Below, piece after piece: positions 37,852 to 49,653 of a stretch of DNA of 64,000 bases. This DNA is from Nicotiana tabacum (taxonomy: Eukaryota; Streptophyta; Magnoliopsida; Solanales; Solanaceae). The translations under genes and the position numbers were made by a program. Within the stretch, counting starts at the first letter, position 1, and every line of letters begins with the position of its first letter. The notes under the pieces were generated by a model. It did no database searches and was not told the origin of the DNA. It saw only the letters and a program-made list of their open reading frames with translations. Location: contig NC_134081.1 of NCBI RefSeq assembly GCF_000715075.1, positions 69,618,153-69,682,152 on the forward strand. The letters run 5' to 3'.

Positions 37852-37897
37852 CATCGTGCCGCGACGTTAAATCAAGCGCTTCATGGGAGGTAACGCA
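37852..37897 (+). other. Conserved post-integrase box shared with element F
   Basis: CGTGCCGCGACGTTAAATCA followed by AGCGCTTCATGGGAGGTAAC begins 15 bp after the integrase stop. F has the same box on the minus strand (30295-30342). I know this phrase from Athila-group elements generally; its role is unknown to me. Confidence 0.75.
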
Positions 37898-38031
37898 TGT
37901 TTCTTTTTCTTTTCCTTTTTCTTCTTCTTTAGATAGGTCTTGTTTTGCGCAAACTGGTTTTGAAGTGTGTTGTAGGATTGAGTGTGCTTTGCAGGAACTG
38001 TATTCAAGAAAAGTGGCTAAGTGTGAAAAAA

Positions 38032-38304
38032 GTGCGGACCGCACAATTTTGAAGGCCACAGCAGAAAGGGATCTGCGGCCGCACAATTCTTGTTACGGCC
38101 GCACAACTGGAGATCAAAAATTGCAAACTTTCAGAATTTGTGCATGTCATAGAAATGGCCAAAGTGCAGCCGCACAAGGAAATGTGCGGTCCGCACAAAA
38201 ATCTACGGCCGCACTCAAAAATGTGTGGACCGCAGATCACTAAAAGGTTAATTTGTACCAGGCAAAGGAGTGCGGACCACACACAAAATTGTGCGGCCGC
38301 ACTC
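38032..38304. repeat. Internal GCGGCCGC-type palindrome array 1 of element E
   Basis: About eight copies of TGCGGACCGCA / GCGGCCGCAC / TGCGGTCCGCA-like words, the same vocabulary as in E's LTR, but located between integrase and the extra ORF. Confidence 0.85.
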
Positions 38305-38334
38305 AGCCATTGGTCCTTGCCCTAACCGGCCAAC

Positions 38335-38343
38335 TATAAATAG
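38335..38343 (+). promoter_or_regulatory. Candidate internal TATA box of element E
   Basis: TATAAATAG, identical to the LTR box, 30 bp after palindrome array 1. About 130 bp of ATG-free sequence follow before a splice-donor consensus. Candidate promoter for the downstream ORF; not proven. Confidence 0.5.
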
Positions 38344-38478
38344 TTCCTCCACACCACTATTCAAACTTTACAAACTCTGAACATTTGGCACTAGGGCAAG
38401 CATAGTGCACTCAATTGATTCAAGCATCTCACTCTCATTTCATCATCTTTGATTCTTCCTCGCATCACTACATTACTG

Positions 38479-39129
38479 GTATGTTCAATTCATCATTAAA
38501 TTTTTCAATTTGCTTAGTTTTGTTCATAAGTAGTTTAGTTATTTTTAGCCCTAATGTCAAAATTCATCATCATGTGAGCTTAAAATTGTATGGTTAACTT
38601 CCTATTTGCTAATTGGGGGATGGGTAAACTGTGTATCATATCTAAATTGCCAATACAGTGTCTAAATTATGCATGAATTGAAAAATCTTAAGTGAGTGCC
38701 ATTTTTTTTTAAATTGTGCGGCCGCACAAGGAATTGTGCAGTCCGCAGATCATTAGGCTAGGACAAATATTGTGCAATGATTGTGCGGGCCGCACTCAAA
38801 ATTGTGCGGTCTGCAGAAATTTAACCGCGACCGCAGAAAAGTGTATGCGGCCGCAAATCGATCAATTCTCTGACTTCAGAGAGTTATCATTTTGGAGCTC
38901 GCAATTGTGCGGCCGCACTCAAGATTGTGCGGTCGCACTTAAAATTGTGCGAACCGCAGTACCATCAGTGCGACCGCACTTCCAAAATTGTGCGGTCCGC
39001 ACAAGCCCATCTGCAACAGCACCCAAAAATGTGTGGACTGCACTTCCCCCAACCTGCATACTGTTTGTCTACAACTGTCTGATACTTTGGATTTGAATTA
39101 TAACTGATTCATGTTTCTATATATTGCAG
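38479..39129 (+). other. Candidate leader intron before the extra ORF of E
   Basis: The donor ACTG/GTATGT at 38478-38484 and the acceptor TATATATTGCAG/ACA ending at 39129 are both good plant splice sites. The predicted intron is 651 bp and ends 3 bp before the ORF ATG (39133). The leader exon from about 38365 to 38478 contains no ATG. Prediction only; a longer splice from an upstream LTR-derived donor to the same acceptor is also possible. Confidence 0.45.
38715..39043. repeat. Internal GCGGCCGC-type palindrome array 2 of element E
   Basis: Around ten further copies of the same palindromic words (for example GTGCGGCCGCAC at 38716-38727), lying inside the candidate leader intron. Confidence 0.85.
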
Positions 39130-39132
39130 ACA

Positions 39133-41073
39133 ATGGTTAGATCACGGGGACGAGATGATACATCCAAGGGGAGGGGTGAACCTTCCCGAGGCCGAGGCAG
39201 GGGTACCTTACCACTCTCTGTGCAAAAAGTGTTATATAAAAAGGCAACTGCAAGGTGAGGTAGGGCTGCAAAGCCCTCTGAGTCAAGTTCATACATCCCG
39301 TCTAGGGAAGCATCAAAGGTCCACTCTGTGGAAGAACCGACCTGATGCCCAATCTCAGCCAAAATAATTTCCACAGAGATACTAGCTCCGAAATAAGCCT
39401 TCCACCTCAGCAAGCACTTCTGAGGGTTCGGATGCTGATAGTCAGGGTTCAGAACCCTCATCTACTCATGCCCCTACAGAACCAGTAACAGTTGATGATG
39501 ATGATGATATTCTGGATGACGGTCGAGGGGGTGATACCAGAGTTTCAGGACTGGAGAGGTCAAAGAAGAAGGAAGTTTGGGAAGATATGTTTGTGAGCCT
39601 GACTATATTCAACAGGTTTCGAGAGTGGTGGCCTCAGAGATCGCTCACACTTGAGCGTCAATTGTTTTTGAAAGACTTGGATAGGTGCAACCCAAATGTG
39701 TTAAGACAATTTCGGGAAAGAAAAGGGTGGAAATGGTTCACGCAAATCGTAGTGGATGCCAAGGAGCACTTAGTCCGGGAGTTCTACGCTAATATGGCGC
39801 ACATCAAGAAGAGGACTAAGGTGACTAACGTGAGGAACTTGAAAGTACGATTTGATCAGAGCACCCTGAACACTTATTTGGGGCTCGAGGATATGGAGCC
39901 AGTGCAGTATTAAGAGAAGTCCGCAATGGGTGATGCAGCTCGCCCTTGGCTAGCTGAGATACTAGCAACTCAAGGACCACCACCACCATGGATCACAGCA
40001 GGGGTTCCCATTCAGCGGAACACCCTCAACTTTGAAGCAAAAGGGTGGCAAACATTTGTGTGCAGTCGCATAGACCCAAGCGGAATGAAAACAATCTCCC
40101 AATCCTTCGGGCAGTCCTAGTTGCTTCCATCACGGCCGGGTACCCAATCAATGTGGGTGCCATCATGTTGGCCAACATGTCTCTGGTTGTCAGGCAAGGT
40201 GAAAGCTCCTATATGTATCCCAACACTATCACGGAGTATCTCACGGATGCGGGGGTGGAGCCTAAGAGCTTTGATACGAAGGTTAGGGCTAAGAAGCCTT
40301 TCTCCTGGTACTCTCTGAAGGACCTAAGGAACCCGAAGAACAAGGGTAAGTCGACTACTTCCGTAGGCCAGTCTGATAAGCCGTCGGTGGTAGTTGCAGA
40401 TTCAGCTACCATGCCTTCTACAGTAGCCATGCCTTCCACAACAGCCGGGCCTTCCACCGATATAGCTGTCATACCTCCACCTCCATCTTCAGGGCCATCA
40501 GTAGCAGTACCTTCCTCCTCTACTTATCCACTCTCTGCGCTGTGAGTCTCCCAGACATTGGCAATTCTCAACAACTGGATGCAGACAGTTACTGTAAAGC
40601 TGTCTGACCTATCCAGTGTTGTTGTAGCTTAGACTTCTACCCCAGCACCACAGATTCCTCCGTCAGTGGAGGAAACTTTGAAGAAAATATTAGAGAATTA
40701 GAAGACCATCATAGACACCTTGGTGGCACATGGGGGAGTAATTTAGGAGCTTGGGAAGCAGGTGAAGAAGATGAGGAAATCTGAGGCTTCGAAGAAATCA
40801 GTTGACAAATTGAGACGAGAGGTGACCAAGATAGCAGCCGCAGGAGATCTTCCATTTGACTTACTGATGGAGACAGATCCATCAGTACCAGCAAACCCAG
40901 CAGCACCAGTGGCAACAGCTGGCTAGTCTGAGGAGCCAGACCTCGCTGCCCACACTGCTGAGGCGGTGCTACAGATGTTCACCAACCCAGCTACTCCCCA
41001 AGCAGAGGATGATGAGATCCAGTTGGAGGAGCCTGAGGGAGGTGATGTTGCTATGGACACTGAGACCACATAG
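39133..41073 (+). pseudogene. Extra ORF of element E (Athila env-position / plant transposon-protein-like), broken
   Basis: The start MVRSRGRDDTSKGRGEPSRG is followed by a stop at 39264. The best conserved block is 39587-39913: FNRFREWWPQRSLTLERQLF, then WFTQIVVDAKEHLVREFYAN and LDRCNPNVL. The phrase around LVREFYAN recalls the 'putative plant transposon protein' family often found after integrase in Athila-like elements. It continues in 39926-40120 and 40045-40545 with a frame change, then a Ser/Thr/Pro-rich region and a coiled-coil-like Lys/Glu tract to a stop at about 41071. The function is unknown; the position matches the env-like ORF of Athila, but I see no signal peptide or membrane segment. 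Confidence 0.7.
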
Positions 41074-42970
41074 GGAGTCCTCTCTACTCTTTCCCTTCCT
41101 TGTTTTTATTTTGTTAAGCATTGAGGACAATGCTTACTTTTATTCAGGGGGTGGAGTCTATTTTGATTTGACATTTGACATTGGCTTGTAATAACTGATA
41201 ACATTCTCTTTTTATTTTTACTTTCATTATGTACATATTCTTCTCTCTCTATTGATGTATTTATTCTCTTTCCCTTTCTCAGTTTGTATATTCATTTATG
41301 CTTTCAGCAGTTTACTTCATAGCTTCTTTATTTTGTTGTCACAGTAGTCAATGTTTAGTCTAATAGCTTCTTATTTACTTTAATAGCTTCTTTTTAATTT
41401 AGTAGTTTCTTTTCATGTTTAAGTGATCAATAAGTCTTTGGTTTTCTTAATACCACGGTTCTTTCCAAAGGTGGTTTTTGTGTGAACCGGGTGACTCTTC
41501 CCAACGATGGATGGCGTGATAACCTTCTTAACGGATTGAGTCCCTTTTTTGTGTTTAGGTAAGAACAATAGTAATAATGAATAAGAGGACCTAATTGAGT
41601 CAAATTAGAAGAGTCAAGTATGCTTCACTTGGTACCAACACACTTAACTACATGCTTATGATTAAAAACAAGTTCTTGGAAAGAAATAGCTCTAGTTAGT
41701 GACCTTTTGACTCTTGTGTTGACTTAAGGAATCATTGAGTGATTTAGTTGAACCATTAATTATTTTCAATCTTGAATATGGTGGTTGTGGGCCCTCGACT
41801 CTATCCTCTTGAACAATCCAGATGTGTGAGAGGTGATATGTTTTGTTGCAAGTCCAAGTACTCGTACGAATGGTCTAGAACTTGCCCCGAATATATTTCT
41901 AGGCGAAATTCTAAGTTTTGCTTGGCTTGAGAAGTGATTGTAGGCTCTCCTTGACCCGTTTTGAAATTTTCCATGACCCACCAATGTTGTTATCCCTAGT
42001 CAACCCTTTTGAGCCTAAAACCTTTCTCATTTGATAACCATGTTACAAGTCTTTACCCGTTTTGTAGTGATCCTCTCTTGGCACCCGAACTTTCCTTAAC
42101 ACTCTTGAGAAATAATTGGCTAAAACATAAGTTTGGGGGAGAGACGAGAAATTTGAAAGTGGTATCAAGGTACAAAAAGAGAAAATAAATGAAGAAAAGG
42201 AAAGGCAAAGAAAAAGAAAGAAAGAACAAAAGAAAAAAAAATACAAAAAGAATGTGAATAAGTTTAAGAGTTGGAGGGATTCAAAGAAAAGCAAAATTGC
42301 ATAGTATGGAGAAAACAAAGAAGGAAAAAACGAATATCATGACCAAGAAAGAGTGATGTTAAGTCTCTCTAGTTCCCCTAAGGAAAAAGAAAATGACTCA
42401 AAGAGTCGGCAAAGCATGAGCAAAAAAAGAGAAAATGGAGTGCTTAAGGAAAGATGAGCTCGTTCTATTCCAATATTTTCTACCTTAGTCCAAAAGCCTT
42501 CATTACATTCCGAAAAAGCCCTACGTGATTTCAAGCCGAGTGAACGTACATTAGTGGTAATTTACATGAGGGGCAAGCATATGATACTTAGAGTCGTACT
42601 TGTGACAAACTTTTGAGAGAGATGAGCGAACTTTTCACAAATACTTGAAGTGAGTGCTACATTCTTAAGTGAGATATGCTAACGGAGAGTAGAGGAAGAG
42701 GAGTTTGGGATCCACAATGACCTGCATGAAAGAGCGAACTTCCTGGATGAGTAAAGTCAACTATTGATGCTCTTGTGTCACATTAGAACTATTTGTGCTT
42801 AAAACTTTAAATTATTGCCTTGTTGATAATTCATAAGTGTTTTGGGTAATTATTGGTCCCAATTGATGTGTGTTTGATTCACCTTAGATTAGCTGGAATA
42901 GATCTTATCTTGTGAAGGGAGAATTACCTTATTTGCTTAAGGACAAGTAAAAGCTTAAGTTTGGGGAAGT
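41074..42970 (+). other. 3' non-coding region of element E
   Basis: No gene. It contains the 'ttaagcattgaggacaatgct' phrase just after the ORF, purine-rich AAAGAAAGA stretches (42170-42440), and ends with a polypurine-type tract AGCTTAAGTTTGGGGAAGT directly before the 3' LTR. Minus-strand frames here (such as 42043-42318) are Phe-rich readings of the purine tracts. Confidence 0.75.
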
Positions 42971-43007
42971 TGATAAGTGGGAATTTTGACTACTTATCAG
43001 CGACTCT
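42971..43007 (+). repeat. 3' LTR of element E, first 37 bp
   Basis: TGATAAGTGGGAATTTTGAC and on to GACTCT, matching the start of the 5' LTR; the rest was displaced by element D and resumes at 53779. The last five bases, ACTCT (43003-43007), are the target duplication of D. Confidence 0.9.
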
Positions 43008-44991
43008 TGTGAGCACCTAATGTTTGACTATATTTGAATTTTTATCACCTTCTACTATGTAAAGTTTTTTAGAAAATTAGTATATATTCTTTTAGATTTG
43101 TTATATTTTTTTTATATAGGGTAAGAATTAAAAATAATTTAAAAGGTCAAATTATTACTATTAGTATTATTTTAATTTTTATCTTTATTTTAAAATAAAA
43201 AAATTAAAAAATCGAAAAAATTAAATATTTTTTTTAATTTTAGGATGTGAATAAAATAATATAAAAATTAAAGTATGGAATAAAAAATTCAAAGTAAAAG
43301 TAGGTGGAAATTATTTTTTTTAAAAAGTAAAAGAAAGTGGAAAATTAAAAAAATAAAAGTAAAAGAATGTGAAAATTTAAAAAAAAAAAGTAAAATAAAG
43401 TTTGAATTAACAAATAAAAGTAAAGGTAGCTGAAAAATATTTTTATTTAAAAGTGAGTGGAAATTAAAAAAAAAAAAGTAAAATAAGTGGGAAATAAAAA
43501 AGAAAAGTAAAAAAGTGAGAATTTAAATATAATAAAATTATAAAAATGGGAAATTAAAAAATAAACGTAAAGGAAAGTGGGGAATTATATTTTTTTTAAA
43601 AGAAGAAAAATGGGAAGTGGGAATTCTTTTTAATTAAATAATAATAATAAAATTAACAAATTAAAACAAAATCTGAAAAATTCCGAAATATTTTCTATAA
43701 ATAGAAGAGAAATGTGAGGAGAAAAAAGAGAGGGAGAAGGAGAAAAAAAGAAGGGAGGAGGGAATTGAGAGAAATTATTTTTCTTCTTCTACGGTAAGGA
43801 AATTTCTACTCGTGTCATTCTTTCTTCGTCTTTCATTCAAAAACTCCAGCAAGTCATCACCCAAAATCCAACAAAATACTTCATAACATCCCTTTTTACA
43901 CGTCAAAATGTGGAGTCAATAGTCGAGGTCGAGGATTCCGTTGGAGCTCCGTTCACTAGGTTTGATGTTATTCGTCGCTTATGCATCTTTGACATTCGTC
44001 TGAGTTATTGTACATGTTCTTGGAGACTCATTTAATTAAAAATTTTGCATTAAAGGTTTATTCTTCCCTCTGTTCTTTTTATCTTATTTCATGTGATTTT
44101 ATTTATTTGCCTTTAAACTTTATAAATTATAATGTAAGTTAGTCCTTAAATTAATCATGTTTTTGGAAATATGGTATTCAAACTTGCTTTAAAGTTGGGA
44201 AGATTTGGACCATAATGAGTTTGGGCTTCAATTGTTGGGTTGTAGGGTATTGGTATATGATGGTTTATTTATTCAAATATCTAAAATCATACACTTCTTC
44301 CACAAGTAATTCCATAATTCATGGCCTTCACAATAATCTCAAACTTAGGAAACAAACAAATCATGAATGCGCTAGAATGCTTTAGGCATACTCATAATTA
44401 ATTTAATCATCGTGATTATGTATACGTTCGCGTGACATAATTACGATTCCCAAAACTAAAATCAAGGTATGCGTTCGCGCAACTTTGGGTGAAATAACCT
44501 TAAATATAATGAAAATGCTATTAATTGCGTCCACATACACGTAACATAATTTTGGCACAATAAACAAAACGGATTCACACACGTGATTCGTTTCAAAGAT
44601 AATTCCATATTTTAATATAAAAGCGGATATATAAAACATGGAAACTAATAAATTACAGTTTATCTAAAATTAATTCAAGCCAAGTTGTAGTCAATAAAGC
44701 GACCGTGCTAGAACCACGGGACTCGGGGAATGCCTCACACCTTCTCCCCGGTCAACAAAATTCCTTACCCGGACTTTATTTTTGCAGACTAATAATAATA
44801 GAGTCAAACCTTCCTTTGACTAGGGATTCAAATAAAAGGTGACTTGGAACACCCAAAACATCAATTCCAAGTGACGACTCTATAAATAAAATAATCCCTA
44901 TTCAAATTTTTTACTTTAATTGAAAAAACTCTTTAACCCATAACAATCCATAACACACATATCTTTTGGGGGGTAAAAAGGAGGTGTGACA
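43008..44991 (+). repeat. 5' LTR of element D
   Basis: 1984 bp with a very A-rich first half. TATAAATAG lies at 43696-43704, followed by a purine-rich leader. Highly similar to the 3' copy throughout. Confidence 0.93.
43696..43704 (+). promoter_or_regulatory. TATA box of LTR D
   Basis: TATAAATAG, conserved at 52480-52488 in the 3' LTR. Confidence 0.65.
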
Positions 44992-44995
44992 GCTC

Positions 44996-45013
44996 TGGCG
45001 ACTCTGCTGGGGA
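44996..45013 (+). other. Primer-binding site (tRNA-Arg type) of element D
   Basis: TGGCGACTCTGCTGGGGA, four bases after the LTR end. Confidence 0.9.
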
Positions 45014-46360
45014 CAAGAACCCAGAACTTCTGGTTCAATCTTTAGAATTTGAGCTTGTAATGTGATCTATACTTGATTTTCTTGATTGTTGATATTACTG
45101 TGTTTGTGGGCCTAATGTGCTAATACCGCTCATTTATCGCTTTGATATTATTTGAACTATATAAACTGCCTTCTTACGCCTCCCTTCTGAGTCTTCTAAA
45201 TTTATGGTGCACACGTGCGTGTGGCCCACTTTTCTGTTAGAGGTCATACCAAATAGAACGAGGCTGGATCAGTAACTAGGCCGGGTAGACTTTCGTGCTC
45301 CCGGTACGTTGCCCCCACCTCGGCTCGAGTTATCCACTTGGGTAAGCCAGGTCTAAAATACTCCCCCCAGGATTTTAAACCTAGAATAACATAGCCTCAT
45401 GCCGAATCCCTAGTAGGAATATTTGTTTGCATCACGTGCATTTGACTTTGGGGACTCAACACAGGGGTTGGGTCAGGTGTAACCGATAATTACAAGACCA
45501 TCCTGATACATCTTATGTGCTACATGTACATTATGTTTGATTCGGGTTGTGCATGTTGACCGACTTCAAAAACATAAAAATAAGAATTGAGAGAAAACCA
45601 GAAGGAATAAAATAGGAGAGATAATTCATCCGGTTTCCAAAAATCCCGATATTTGAAAAATCTAGAAACTCTGCCGAAAGTTTGAAAAATAAAAGTCAAA
45701 AAAATCATGTTCTCCCTGTTGTGTCAAAACCGACCGAACTACGCGGGTCTGATTCTCATCGGATGTAAGATACGTATCCAAACCTCATTAGTTCCGGCCC
45801 CAATTTTTAATAAAAGAAAATTTCAAAAATAGTTCCCCTTTCCTTGATTCCCTCTCTAGAATTCTTTCCTTAGAAAATCCAAAAAAAAAAATTAAATCCA
45901 AAAATATTTTTCTTCTTTTCCGAAGTCTTTCATTCAAAAAAAAGAACAAAAACAATTTTCAAATCAAAATCCAAAATATTTTCTTCCTTTTTTAGAATTC
46001 CTTCTTTTTTAAAAAAAAATTAAAATTCAATAAAAAGAAAAAAAACTCAAAAAAACATATTTAAAAGTCTTTATATAAAAAAAAGAAATGAAAAAAAAAA
46101 TGGGTCAGTCTATTCCCGATCTTCCTGAACTACGTAATGATCTGATTCATGCGGCGTCATGATACGTAGGCAATCCACATCGGATTCGATCATTTCCACT
46201 AAATAAACTGAGTGAAAAACATAATTGAGTTAAAAAAAAAAAAAAAGAAAGAAAGAAAAGAGTGCCTAAAATAACAGAGAAAAAAAAAAGAGCGAAAAAC
46301 AAAAAAAAAGAGAAAAAAAAAAAAGCAAGAGTGAAAGAATCCACAAAGAGAACTCTTTGT
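45014..46360 (+). other. Leader of element D, non-coding
   Basis: No conserved coding block. From about 45890 to 46330 it is dominated by A-rich, AAAAAGAAA-type low-complexity sequence, which produces Phe-rich minus-strand open frames (46147-46444) that are not genes. Confidence 0.7.
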
Positions 46361-46374
46361 CCAATTTGAAAAAT

Positions 46375-47246
46375 AAAGCTGAGGAAAGTTTTCGTGGACA
46401 TGTTGACAAATGGCGGGAGCAAGCCGCCGGGGTAAAGCCTCCAATGGACGAAGCAGAAATGGTTACGGTTTTCCTACAGGCCCAAGAGGTGGACTATTTC
46501 TAGAACATGATGTCCGTTATAGGTAAGTCATTCGTTGGGGCTATCAAAATTGGGGAGATGGTCGAAAATGGTTTAAAACGGGCCGAATTTTGAGTCATGT
46601 AGCTTTTAAGGTCACATCATAGGCCGTTCAAAATGGTTCAGGGGGGTCGATAAACAGAATTTGGAGAAACAATGGGAGCCATGATGGCTTCGAGCTCGAA
46701 TGGGGCCCGCAGGACATTCAACCAATCATATATGCTTTATATGGTCCCATGACACTATTATCCCCATCAAGATGCTGCTTATGCCGTGGCACCATCTCCC
46801 TATGCGGTGATGAACGCGCAACCTTACACGCGTCCATAACATTATACATAAAATCGAGCTTCGCGTCCCATAAATGCATGTCCCTACCAAGCTCCATTAA
46901 TCCCCAACCAAATGTTCTCCAATACAATCCTCGCCCAAGAGAGCCCCCTAGAAGGAATCTGTTCACCCCTATTGGTAAATCATACTCTAGCTTGTTCAAA
47001 AAGCTAGTCAGGCTAGGTCTGCTGTAGCCAGTGGCCCCGAACCGGCCAAACCCTGAGTCCCCATTGCACCGAGCTGATGCTAGATGTGAATACCACTCCG
47101 GAGTAGTGGGACATGATACTGGAGATTGTTGGGCTCTCAAAAGAGCAGTGGAAGACCTTATCGAGGTTAAGGCAATAGTTCTTCAGGCCGAGGAGGCTCA
47201 TGATGTGACAAACAATCCCTTGCCTGCTCACAACACTGGCCAGTAG
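46375..47246 (+). pseudogene. gag of element D, broken
   Basis: The block at 46380-46600 translates as EESFRGHVDKWREQAAGVKP, then EMVTVFLQAQEVDYF, a stop, and MSVIGKSFVGAIKIGEMVEN: Ogre-type gag. After a decayed Tyr/Pro-rich region in mixed frames, 47031-47246 gives MAPNRPNPESPLHRADARCE and HSGVVGHDTGDCWALKRAVE, the zinc-finger-like end (C..H...H....C). Stops and at least two frame changes. Confidence 0.8.
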
Positions 47247-47388
47247 TCGGAATGATTAATGAAAATGAGGAATTTGATCCGGCACTGAAGGCCATTGCCG
47301 AGACAGAAGAAAAGCCAAAAAACGATCACCAAACCTGAAAGTTCCCTATCAGACGAGAGTCTCAGTAGCCGGTCTTGCTATCCTTTCC

Positions 47389-48030
47389 GTGTTCGGATTA
47401 TTTCAGGGTGTGATCTGGATGTTTAACTGTGTTGCCTTACTTTCCGATGTAAACCTTTCTATCTTTAAAAGTTTAAAAAAATTAAATGAAATTAATATTT
47501 CATTGTCTAGGAATGTCTCTTTTCTTAATCTTATCACTTTTCTTATTCTCTTTTTAGTTATGTTAAATGCAGATTTTAATGATATGGCATGCTTGCGGAC
47601 TTCATTCCTAGATCCTAAAATGTTGTCATACCTCGAAATAATAAATCAAAAAGCAGAATGTGTTAAAGATAAGGCTTGTGAGAAAATAAATAAAGAATTG
47701 GAACATTAGGCCTAGGCCAAGTCCGAATGAAATTAGAAGAAGTTGAAATTCCCTCACTTCGGATCATTGTTGAAGCCGAGATTGAGGATAAAGATTGGGT
47801 CAAGAATCTATTGGAACAATTGACACTGACTGATGAAAAGCGATTGGTTGCAGTTTGTCACGAGCAGTTATACCAACAAAGAATGGCTAGTGCCTAACAC
47901 AAGAAAGTGTGGCCCGGGAAATTTGAAGTGGGGTAACTCGTTCTGAGATGTATCCTCCCGCATCATGAAAAAGCTAAAGGAAATTGGCTCCAAATTGATG
48001 CAGTCAAAAGGGTACTATGTTTGACCCTTC
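47389..48030 (+). pseudogene. Pre-RT linker fused to integrase C-terminus, element D
   Basis: 47560-47705 reads NDMACLRTSFLDPKMLSYLE, then EKINKELEH, the acidic stretch that precedes reverse transcriptase in Ogre elements. Within about 30 bp (near 47715-47740) the sequence jumps to EVEIPSLRIIVEAEIEDKDW, EQLTLTDEKRLVAVCHEQLY and LVLRCILPHHEKAKG, the end of Ogre integrase. The whole RT-RNase H-integrase core is therefore deleted at this junction. The 47389-47709 frame starts upstream of recognisable sequence. Confidence 0.75.
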
Positions 48031-48519
48031 ACGCATCTTTAGTGCTATTTGATTGAGATGACGAAGGCTTTCATTCTTGCTACCCAAACACTATTAATCC
48101 TTTTTGCCAACCCTTTGAGCCGGTTACCTTTCTTTGATTACCCTCTTTGGAACCTAAAGGAATTATTGAAAAATAAACAAGAAAGAAAAAAAAATAAGAA
48201 AAAAAAAGGAAAAGGAAAGAAAAAGAAAAAAAAACAGACAGAAAGACAAAAGAAAAAAAACAGTTCATGTTACCTTGAACTACGTTTGACTTGATTCCGA
48301 AAGGATACGTAAGCAGCCTCTCTCTGGGTTCAGTCACACCAAATTAAAAATCCACATTTCCCAAAAAAAAAAAAAAAAAAAACTAGGGCAGATGTTACAA
48401 TGGTTCGGCGATAGTTTCGCCTTAAAGGTTCAAAAGTTGTAATTCAATCCAAATCCTTTTTACCCAAATCATTTTCAGGTCCTTCCGATCAATCAACGAG
48501 AATGTTCAAAATTGGAGGA

Positions 48520-48720
48520 TACAGTCACTTGGATATGGTGCAACCAAAATGAGAGAGTCTTATTGGTGAAAACTCGCATGGGCGCCGTAAGGCAATGGTG
48601 AGTAAATAAACTAAAATGAGAGTCTTTTTAGTGAAAACTCGCAAGGAGCACTATAAGGCGATGGTGAGAAGAGAGAGGTCAACTGGTGAAAACCCACAAA
48701 GGGCGCCACTGATCGAAAAG
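48520..48720 (+). repeat. GTGAAAACTCGCA-type imperfect tandem repeat, element D
   Basis: Three units of about 75 bp with the core GTGAAAACTCGCAWGGGCGC and GCRATGGTGAG. This is typical of the Ogre 3' region. Confidence 0.7.
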
Positions 48721-49653
48721 AGAATCATCATAGCCATTGGCATCGACACAGTCCTGGGCAAGGTTTCTCGATTTTGAGGAAAAAGTTGTGAGAAATTTCT
48801 AAGAGTCGGACAGTTTACATAGATCAGGCATCCAATCCAAAAGGCATGTCATGTTCATTGAAGTCCGCATGTACTCCAGATAAGTCCTTCTTTCCTTTCC
48901 CCGAAAGGGATACCTCTTGTCTAAATTCATTGTCCATTCCATTGTTTGTTGTTCTTTGAATCCCTTTCGGTCTAACTTTGTTCCAAAAGTAAGGCAAAGA
49001 AAGGATGGCAAGACTGATTTACCAGGATTTTGTTTGATACAAGCTGATATTCAAGAGGCACCCAGCCTCAGCAGGGGCATCAAGTCAACCCCGATTTTCC
49101 ATGGTGGCTGATGCTTTAAAATCAAAAACTCTTGAAAGGAGGAAATCAAATTGAAAGTGCCTACAAGGTAAAATGAAGTTGAATAGGTTAAGTACCAAGT
49201 GGCTAACCGTTTTGGCAAAGTTTGAAAAGCCAAAGGTTCCCCAATGCTCTGAAATTGAAAGTTTTGGAGGAAAGAAGTCGAAAGTGAAATACCACAAAGG
49301 CAAAATAAAGTTGAAAAGGTTAAGTCTCACACGATCAACCGTCATGTAAAAGTTTGAAAAGTCAAAGGCTCTCTAGGGCCAGAAATGCAAGTGGTATTCA
49401 CGAAACATCTAGTGGCAGTTTGAAATCATCATCAAAAGAAGATGGGCACAAATCCAAGCTTCCAAAGACATCAAGGCCAATAACTGACCACCACTTTTAA
49501 AACTCATAAGTTTTCTTTGTTTGGAGCAGGAATAAAGGAGTTCAGAATGACGATTCCTAAAGGACGAATGTCACCAAAGGTAAGTTTCCTCAAAATCTCC
49601 ACTTTCTTTTATTTTTAGCATTTATCACTAATGTTCACACCTCTCATTTTCAT

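Noticed and set aside
46147..46444. Phe-rich minus-strand frames resembling membrane proteins
   Set aside because: Reverse reading of A/G-rich low-complexity sequence in element D; the plus strand carries gag just after it.
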